Shown here piece after piece: positions 14,057 to 19,284 of a stretch of DNA of 19,284 nt (the stretch's first letter is position 1; every line of letters begins with the position of its first letter). The notes under the pieces are model-generated. The model made no database searches. It saw only the letters and a list, made by a program, of their open reading frames with translations, and was not told the DNA's origin. The stretch is from Acidobacteriota bacterium. Lineage in GTDB: Bacteria; Acidobacteriota; JAAYUB01; JAMOQF01. A program made the translations under genes and the position numbers. The stretch spans positions 1 through 19,284 of the forward strand of contig JALULU010000425.1 of assembly GCA_027040585.1 (NCBI GenBank). The letters run 5' to 3'.

Positions 14057-15135
14057 AGGAAAATAAGCTAATTAAAGGATTGGATTTCACTTGGGATGAG
14101 ATATTTAGAGCTAGAAAAGAAGGAAGATTACTCTCTTTTGATTTAGAACTATCAAGAGCCTGTAATTTAAGATGTATATACTGCTATGCAGAGAGCGGAA
14201 TAAAGAGGAAAAATGAATTAACAAAGGAAGAGATTTTTGATGTAATTGATCAAGCCGTTGAATTAGGTGCGGAGAAAGTTGTAATAATTGGTGGTGGTGA
14301 ACCGCTTATGTACCCTTACTATTGGGAAGTTTTACAGAAAGTTAGAGACGTGGGACTAGATAGCATAACTTTTACAAATGGAACTTTTATAACAAAAGAT
14401 GTAGCAAGAAGATTATATGAAATGAAAGAAGATCTCGCAGTAAAATTTAATTCTTTTGATGAGAATACCCAAGATTACCTTGCAGGAAGAAAAGGTACTG
14501 GTAGGAAAATAAAAAAATCGATAAAAAATTTACTTGAAGTTGGATATTCATCCTCGGAAGACTCACCACAATTAGCTTTAGAAACCATAGTTTGTAAGCA
14601 AAATTATCATGAAATTGAGAGATTTTATAAATTTTGTCGCGAGAATAACATAATTCCTTATGTGGAGATACTTACTGTTCAAGGGAGAGGAAAAACATAT
14701 AAAGATGAATTGATAATTTCTCCATGCGAGGCGTATGAATTATTTAAGCGACTTAAGGAATATGACGAAAAAGTGTGGGGAATCACTTGGCCTCTTACTC
14801 CTCCAATAGCGGGTCAAAACTGTAAAAGAATGTACTATTCTGCTTATATTACTTCCACAGGAGATGTTCAGCCTTGCCCTGGGGTAGATATTCCTGGAGG
14901 AAACATTAGAGAAAAAAGTTTAAAAGAAATAATTAATAACTCGAAAATATTTAGAATTGTGAGGAACATAGATAAATACATAAAAGAGCCGTGTAAATCT
15001 TGCAAATATGCTAAAGAAACACGATGCTATGGATGTAGAGGTACAGCATTGCATCATACTGGTGATTTTTTAAATCCAGATCCAACTTGTTGGTGGCTTA
15101 AGAACAATATAGGGGGAGAAAAAAATGATTCCTGA
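14053..15135 (+). CDS. Radical SAM enzyme with SPASM domain
   Basis: 360 aa. The 4Fe-4S/SAM motif CNLRCIYC has cysteines at 37, 41 and 44; the GGGEP SAM-binding loop is at 80-84. The C-terminal SPASM pattern has C257, C275, C314, C317, C325, C328 and C346, enough for two auxiliary clusters. SPASM enzymes modify peptides or proteins (thioether or C-C links, quinone precursors), or act as anaerobic sulfatase-maturing enzymes. The substrate here is not evident; the adjacent 44-aa ORF is a candidate only by position. The start overlaps that ORF by 4 nt and the end overlaps the YbaK-like gene by 11 nt, so three genes form one coupled unit. PqqE-, AlbA- or NirJ-like assignments would be guesses. 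Confidence 0.9.
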   Translation: MKENKLIKGLDFTWDEIFRARKEGRLLSFDLELSRACNLRCIYCYAESGIKRKNELTKEEIFDVIDQAVELGAEKVVIIGGGEPLMYPYYWEVLQKVRDVGLDSITFTNGTFITKDVARRLYEMKEDLAVKFNSFDENTQDYLAGRKGTGRKIKKSIKNLLEVGYSSSEDSPQLALETIVCKQNYHEIERFYKFCRENNIIPYVEILTVQGRGKTYKDELIISPCEAYELFKRLKEYDEKVWGITWPLTPPIAGQNCKRMYYSAYITSTGDVQPCPGVDIPGGNIREKSLKEIINNSKIFRIVRNIDKYIKEPCKSCKYAKETRCYGCRGTALHHTGDFLNPDPTCWWLKNNIGGEKNDS

Positions 15136-15607
15136 AGAAATTAAGAAAATATTAGAAAAGTATAATATCAAATATAAAGTTATTCAACACGAACTTTCTG
15201 GAAAAACAACAAATGATGCAGAAAAAGCACTTGGCGTTTCAAGAGAATACATAATTAAATCACTTCTGCTTGAAAACCGTGCGAGAGAATATGTGGGGGT
15301 AATTATCCCCGGAGATAAAAGATTAGATTTTCGTAAACTAAAAGAGTCGCTCTATGAGGAAAGGAAGTTTAAAAATTTTAAATTTAGTTTATCAAAATCT
15401 GATAAAGTACGGGAGATATTAGGATATGCTGTTGGAGGCGTTCCACCTTTTGTATTTTATCTTAGAAAAATACCTGCTTATGTTGATTCTTCACTCTTGG
15501 AAAAAGAGTTTGTAATCGGTGCTGGAGGTGATGAGTACACAGGCATAAAATTTGATCCTAAAGACCTTAAAAAAATAGGTTATAAATATGCTGATATTAC
15601 AAAATAA
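15125..15607 (+). CDS. YbaK/ProXp-family aminoacyl-tRNA deacylase
   Basis: 160 aa, full length for the stand-alone family. Diagnostic features are the N-terminal helix with HELSGKTTNDAEKALGV, K45 in the IKSLLL strand, the GGVPPF loop at 104-109 and the GAGG loop at 132-135, followed by DPKDL. Members hydrolyse mischarged tRNA (for example Cys- or Ala-tRNAPro) in trans. It starts 11 nt inside the radical SAM gene, with GGGGGAG at 15112-15118 as ribosome-binding site, so it is part of that operon. Within a mobile cassette it may protect translation during stress or remove an amino acid from tRNA used by a partner enzyme. The tRNA substrate cannot be read from the sequence. Confidence 0.88.
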   Translation: MIPEEIKKILEKYNIKYKVIQHELSGKTTNDAEKALGVSREYIIKSLLLENRAREYVGVIIPGDKRLDFRKLKESLYEERKFKNFKFSLSKSDKVREILGYAVGGVPPFVFYLRKIPAYVDSSLLEKEFVIGAGGDEYTGIKFDPKDLKKIGYKYADITK

Positions 15608-15609
15608 AA

Positions 15610-15623
15610 TGCGGCCGTCGCAA
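15610..15623. repeat. 14-bp inverted repeat, right copy
   Basis: TGCGGCCGTCGCAA is the reverse complement of 14019-14032. It starts 3 nt after the YbaK-like stop codon and begins a G/C-rich stretch of about 54 bp (to 15664) with repeated CTTCG/CGCTTCG strings leading into the attC-like hairpin. Confidence 0.7.
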
Positions 15624-15662
15624 CGCTTCGTCGCTTCGCTCCTCGCCCTCACTTCGTTCGGG

Positions 15663-15748
15663 TCATATAACAGGCGGGTATGTGGTTCGCTTTGCTCACC
15701 CAAATTTGGCTTACACCAAACTTCGCATACCCACAACACGTTATACGA
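15663..15748 (+). other. attC-like recombination hairpin 3 (best example)
   Basis: TATAAC (15666-15671) pairs with GTTATA (15740-15745). After spacers AGGC and ACAACAC the inner arms GGGTATGTG (15676-15684) and CGCATACCC (15724-15732) pair with one G-T. The centre holds a further TTTGG/CCAAA stem. Two nested arms, an asymmetric spacer, an AAC...GTT border and a length of about 80 nt are the layout of integron attC sites. The right end GTTATACGACA resembles GTTAGCCCGACA of hairpin 1. The next gene begins 36 nt after the GTT. A frame starting at ATG 15680 runs into that gene, but it is the hairpin, not coding sequence. Confidence 0.6.
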
Positions 15749-15775
15749 CATTTATGGAAAGGAGGTAAGCAGATT

Positions 15776-17134
15776 ATGAACTGGAATATAAATAAAAAAG
15801 ATTTTAGTATGGTAATTAACGCTATTGAGGATGAAAAAGAGAAGAGATTGTGGGAAATTATTCTAACCGAACTGATCAATATGGATATGAAAGATTTAAT
15901 TCAAAATGCTCTTGAGAATGAAACAAAATTTCTGAAAGGCGAAGAAAACGAACCTTTCTCGCCTTACATACTTAGATTAAGTATGAAGGGACTTAAAGAT
16001 TATGGAAGTTCAGATGATATATCTTCTCCACTTGGCTTTTTACGAATCATTTTGCCATTTAAACAAGATGATCCTGATTACTTAAATATATATGCTCCCT
16101 GTGTCTTAAGCACATTGGAACTGTTAAGACTTTACGGGCCGGAAGTAGCTGCTCTTTATTCAGCAAATATTAATCCTGAAAAAAAAATTAAAGATCTGTA
16201 TGAAGCAGCAAAAGAGAGATACAAAAAAGTGTCGAACCCTAACCTATGGTATAAAATTCGAGGGATAATTTATAAGATAAAACATAATTTAGCACCTCTT
16301 TATTCCATTTCGACTTCACAGCATTTTTATCAAATTGGAATTTACTTCTATCAAGATAGATATACCAAATATATAGGCTCACGCTCGCCTGGAATAATGT
16401 TCCCCCATGAATACTACGGTGAGGATATATATTACCCTGGTATATCTGATGAAGTTTTGCCTTTATCTATAGGAAAACATGGAGCAAGCTATTGCGAGTA
16501 TAGGCAATTATTAAAGGAAAAAATAGATAATGAAGAAAAGGTAGAGAATCCAATCCGACCATTTTATTTTGATGAAGGTATAGCTAGCTCTAATGGGCTT
16601 GTTAAATATGTTATTTTTGAAGATATTGCAAAAAAAACTTTAAATGAGTATTTACAAAAACTAGAAAATAAAGAGCAAGATAAATATATAAATGATTTGT
16701 CAAATCTTGTGTATAGATGGTTAACGGAAACCTCTATAGAGATTTATTTTTTAACTAAAAACACTCTACTAAACAAGTTTACATTATTAAGCTCATCCTA
16801 TATCTATATTTCTGAAAGAGATAAAAAAAGAAAAAAAATTAGGCGTGGTAGAGTTATTAATTTAAGCCTAATAACCCAATTTCTTGGTATAACTCTTCCT
16901 GGTGCTACTCTTTTAACTCAGTTGAAGGAAATTATAGAATTCTCAATAGGTGCAGCAGTATCATTATTGGTATCAAAAGGAATTAACGAGTGGATAGAAC
17001 ACGAAATTAATAAAATAGAAGATCATCTTAAGAATTCGAAATTTTTGAAAGAATTGATATTAAATAATTATGGCGAAGAAATATCGAAAGAGAAACTTAA
17101 ACAATGGGTAAAAGAGTGGCTTCAAGTGGATTAA
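15776..17134 (+). CDS. Unrecognised 452-aa cassette protein
   Basis: Start chosen at ATG 15776 because AGGAGG (15760-15765) sits 10 nt upstream. The longer frame from 15680 would translate the attC-like hairpin. The protein is rich in Lys, Glu, Ile and Leu with many helices. It has no signal peptide at the N-terminus. Residues 270-330 include acidic helices (EDIAKKTLNEYLQKL). A basic patch (about 349-359, DKKRKKIRRGR) precedes a moderately hydrophobic region at 362-400 with GITLPGATLL and IGAAVSLLVS, which may be a membrane hairpin or buried core. The C-terminal 50 residues are charged helix. No catalytic motif stands out and I assign no function. It occupies its own cassette between hairpin 3 and a half-site at 17153. 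Confidence 0.8.
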   Translation: MNWNINKKDFSMVINAIEDEKEKRLWEIILTELINMDMKDLIQNALENETKFLKGEENEPFSPYILRLSMKGLKDYGSSDDISSPLGFLRIILPFKQDDPDYLNIYAPCVLSTLELLRLYGPEVAALYSANINPEKKIKDLYEAAKERYKKVSNPNLWYKIRGIIYKIKHNLAPLYSISTSQHFYQIGIYFYQDRYTKYIGSRSPGIMFPHEYYGEDIYYPGISDEVLPLSIGKHGASYCEYRQLLKEKIDNEEKVENPIRPFYFDEGIASSNGLVKYVIFEDIAKKTLNEYLQKLENKEQDKYINDLSNLVYRWLTETSIEIYFLTKNTLLNKFTLLSSSYIYISERDKKRKKIRRGRVINLSLITQFLGITLPGATLLTQLKEIIEFSIGAAVSLLVSKGINEWIEHEINKIEDHLKNSKFLKELILNNYGEEISKEKLKQWVKEWLQVD

Positions 17135-17152
17135 ATAAATGTTGCCTAAAAA

Positions 17153-17167
17153 GCGGGTATGCGGTTC
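17153..17167 (+). other. attC-like half-site at the right edge of the island
   Basis: GCGGGTATGCGGTTC repeats the left arm of hairpin 3 (GCGGGTATGTGGTTC at 15675-15689) with one change, again just after a gene and after TAA-AAA in place of TAACA. No matching right arm (CATACCC) follows, so the site appears cut. This suggests the array ends in a deletion. The remainder of 17135-17386 shows only the repeat at 17246 and AT-rich spacer. Confidence 0.45.
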
Positions 17168-17245
17168 CGTGCCTTCGACACTCCACCCCTAAGCCTTAAA
17201 TAGCTGATTAAAAATGAATGAAAAAATTAAAAGGTTAAAAATATT

Positions 17246-17256
17246 GGGGTCAGAGC
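17246..17256. repeat. GGGGTCAGAGC short repeat
   Basis: It shares GGGGTCAGA with the repeat at 5007 and its inverse forms at 12491-12656. It lies between the last island gene and the following cytochrome gene and may mark the right boundary of the island. Confidence 0.4.
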
Positions 17257-17386
17257 TGTATTATTATTATTTTTAAGCAACTTCTTTTGTAAACTATTCC
17301 AACCCAACCTTTCAATCTATTGATTTTTTCTCCCATTTTAAAAAACTATGATATATTATCCTTTAATCTTTCACAGGTAAATATTT

Positions 17387-19284
17387 ATGAAGTTTAGATT
17401 TTTTCTTGCGGGGTTAATCCTTTTGTTTCTTTCAACTATTTCCTTTGGGGAGAATAACTGTCTTAAGTGTCATAAAAACATTGAGTATATTAGAGCTCCC
17501 CAATCGAAGATGATGAAAAAGATTTATGAATTTGCAAAAAAGGCGGGTTACAAAGATAACAGTTGTATAGTCTGTCACGGTGGAAATCCAAAAGCTACTA
17601 AAAAGAAAAGGGCTCATAAAGGAACAATTAAACCCTTTTTAAAGGGGATAAAGTTTAATGAAAAAATTGTAAAGGGACCTCAAAATTTTTACCCTGATCC
17701 CGGAAGTGTCTGGATAAACAGATATACCTGTGGAATATGTCATGAAACGGAGGTAAAAACTGAGTATACATCTTTAATGTTTACAGAAGCCGGAAAAATC
17801 CAGGGGGCATTGTGGGGATTTGGTGGATTGGAAGGGTATGAGCACAAAATAGGAAATTATGATGTCAGCACTCTGGATATTCATAAAACATTGGGAAGTA
17901 AAACATATAAGAAATATATAAGTCAATTAAAAAAACTAAATCCACAGGTTCGTCCCAAAAAAATGACTCAGATTCCAGAAGCGCCAAGACCTGAAGAAGT
18001 TGAGAAAAATCCACAGCTTGCAGTGTATACCTATTTAAGGGAAGGGTGTTTAAGATGCCATACAGGAAATAAAGGAAGACAAAAAAGGGGAGATTACAGG
18101 GGACTTGGCTGTAGCTCTTGCCACATACCCTACTCAAATGAAGGATATTATGAAGGAAAAGATCCGACAATTCCAAAAAATAAAAGGGGCTGGTTGTTAA
18201 CACATCAAATTCAGGGCTCAAGGGAAGCAAAGGTAAAAATATATGGCATAAAGTATTCTGGCATTCCAGTTGAGACCTGTACCAAATGTCACGATAGGGG
18301 AAAGAGGATTGGGACTTCTTTTCAGGGATTAATGGAAACAGCTTATAGCTCGCCATTTTTAGAGGATGGTTCAGATCAGCCAAAGCTTCACACAAAGCAC
18401 TATTTACATTTAAAGTCTGATATACATATGCGAAAGGGAATGCTCTGTCAGGATTGCCACACATCCTTGGATATACATAGCGATGGAAATCTTGTTGGGA
18501 CAACCCTTGCATCTGTTGAAATTGAATGTCAGGACTGTCATGGAACTCCAGATAAATTTCCCTGGGAACTTCCTTTAGGATATGGTGATGAACATAGGGA
18601 AAAGCCTAAAAGTGGTAAGCCAAGGGGATTAGTTAAAAAACTTCCTTCCTTTATGAAATTGGGGACAGTTTATCCTATAGAAGATGGATACCTTCTAACT
18701 TCAAGGGGAAATCCATTTGGAAATGTTGTAAAGAAGGGTAATAAGGTCATTGTCCATACTGCAGGGGGAAAGGATTTAGAACTTACTCCCCTTAAAGAAT
18801 TGGTGAAACTTGGGAAACTAAATACAGATGGAAAGGTTGCTATGGTCAACATTAAAAATCATATTGATAGGATGGAGTGTTATACCTGCCACTCAAAATG
18901 GGCTCCTCAGTGTTATGGTTGTCATATAAAAATTGACTATTCAAAAAATGAAAGACATCCAGACTGGATTGCAATGGGAAATGATGTTGACAAACATGGT
19001 TTAACAGCAGATGCAAGAAAGGTTATTTTAGGGGATGAAACAGGTTATAAAAAACATTTGATTTTGGGGAAGGTAGAAGAAACAAGGAGTTATCTGAGGT
19101 GGGAAGATCCCCCACTGGTTCAAAATGGTGAGGGAAGAATTTCACCGGCGGTTCCAGGTTGCCAGACAACTGTAACAGTTATTGGAAAGGATGGAAAACC
19201 ACTTCTTTTAAATCACATTTTTAAAATACCTGATGTGGAAGGGGCAGGTAAAGAAGGGCAACTTGCAATAGATATGTCACCTAC
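17387..19284 (+). CDS. Large multihaem c-type cytochrome (3' end beyond window)
   Basis: The frame is open from ATG 17387 to the window end, at least 632 aa. A Sec signal covers residues 1-21 (MKFR, hydrophobic, ISFG). Ten CXXCH sites are visible: CLKCH at residue 25, then CIVCH, CGICH, CLRCH, CSSCH, CTKCH, two CQDCH, CYTCH and CYGCH. Several additional conserved-looking histidines lie between them, as distal haem ligands need. The last 120 residues seen lack haem sites and include PGCQTTVTVIGKDGKP, so a haem-free domain or more haems may follow. It probably works with the electron-conduit genes at 310-4842, as a periplasmic or extracellular electron carrier, or starts a second such cluster. 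The antisense strand also has a long open frame (18512-17865), which is a shadow. A weak AGGT site precedes the ATG. Confidence 0.9.
   Translation, partial: MKFRFFLAGLILLFLSTISFGENNCLKCHKNIEYIRAPQSKMMKKIYEFAKKAGYKDNSCIVCHGGNPKATKKKRAHKGTIKPFLKGIKFNEKIVKGPQNFYPDPGSVWINRYTCGICHETEVKTEYTSLMFTEAGKIQGALWGFGGLEGYEHKIGNYDVSTLDIHKTLGSKTYKKYISQLKKLNPQVRPKKMTQIPEAPRPEEVEKNPQLAVYTYLREGCLRCHTGNKGRQKRGDYRGLGCSSCHIPYSNEGYYEGKDPTIPKNKRGWLLTHQIQGSREAKVKIYGIKYSGIPVETCTKCHDRGKRIGTSFQGLMETAYSSPFLEDGSDQPKLHTKHYLHLKSDIHMRKGMLCQDCHTSLDIHSDGNLVGTTLASVEIECQDCHGTPDKFPWELPLGYGDEHREKPKSGKPRGLVKKLPSFMKLGTVYPIEDGYLLTSRGNPFGNVVKKGNKVIVHTAGGKDLELTPLKELVKLGKLNTDGKVAMVNIKNHIDRMECYTCHSKWAPQCYGCHIKIDYSKNERHPDWIAMGNDVDKHGLTADARKVILGDETGYKKHLILGKVEETRSYLRWEDPPLVQNGEGRISPAVPGCQTTVTVIGKDGKPLLLNHIFKIPDVEGAGKEGQLAIDMSP

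Noticed and set aside
13922..15135. Radical SAM plus 44-aa ORF as a RiPP system
   Set aside because: Position fits, but the peptide lacks cysteines, a repeated core or a recognisable leader; kept only as a possibility under the small ORF.
15588..15779. 63-aa plus frame, and the upstream extension of the 452-aa gene to 15680
   Set aside because: Both read through the attC-like hairpin and G/C-rich spacer; the AGGAGG site at 15760-15765 supports the start at 15776.
16843..16872. TTAGGC/GCCTAA inverted repeat within the 452-aa gene
   Set aside because: Six-base arms inside a continuous coding frame are expected by chance in AT-rich DNA.
17865..18512. 215-aa open frame on the minus strand
   Set aside because: It lies entirely antisense to the multihaem cytochrome, whose ten CXXCH sites prove the plus frame; the minus frame has no start signals or known motifs.
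1..19284. CRISPR array, rRNA or complete insertion sequence
   Set aside because: No regularly spaced direct repeats, no rRNA-like stretches and no DDE or Y1 transposase frame were seen.

Overview
The window is AT-rich DNA from a diderm bacterium, probably one that respires extracellular or insoluble electron acceptors. It carries an outer-membrane beta-barrel gene, three multihaem c-type cytochrome genes with Sec signal peptides, a PurS/PurQ/PurL-type purine operon and several sigma70-like promoters. The multihaem genes, separate purS and purQ and apparently leaderless promoters fit many lineages, so I do not name a phylum.

Layout. (1) 1-254 holds low-confidence gene fragments. (2) 310-4842 is a porin-cytochrome cluster: a 628-aa barrel, a DmsE/MtrA-type decahaem cytochrome and an octahaem cytochrome with one unusual CX3CH haem site, closed by a G/C-rich hairpin at 4861-4885. 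(3) 5063-9493 is a housekeeping operon from a leaderless-looking promoter: a EutN/CcmL-type protein, a 2-hydroxyacid dehydrogenase, purS, purQ and purL. (4) tRNA-Asn(GTT) lies at 9568-9643. (5) About 9750-17260 is an accessory island. (6) 17387 to the window end is a large multihaem cytochrome with at least ten haem sites, cut by the window edge.

The island is the most unusual part. It starts just after the tRNA with a promoter and an internally deleted, catalytically dead tyrosine recombinase (92 aa). A citryl-CoA-lyase-like gene paired with a CMP-sugar synthetase follows, then a protein kinase gene broken by a 19-bp tandem duplication and further frameshifts, then a cluster of short GGTCTG-CCCC repeats. 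A near copy of the same promoter then drives an intact 370-aa recombinase with an extra N-terminal domain. Its stop codon overlaps an unlisted 44-aa ORF by ATGA, and that ORF overlaps a radical SAM/SPASM gene by ATGA. A YbaK-type deacylase gene and an unrecognised 452-aa gene follow. Between genes lie three long imperfect hairpins whose outer arms end in AAC and GTT, with bulged bases, and a fourth half-site. They resemble integron attC sites, and the next gene starts about 35-50 nt after each outer GTT.

My reading is that this is a decaying, integron-like cassette array next to tRNA-Asn, carrying two copies of a recombinase that lacks the usual IntI insertion. The cassette architecture is partly seen in the sequence. 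The link between recombinase and sites is inference.
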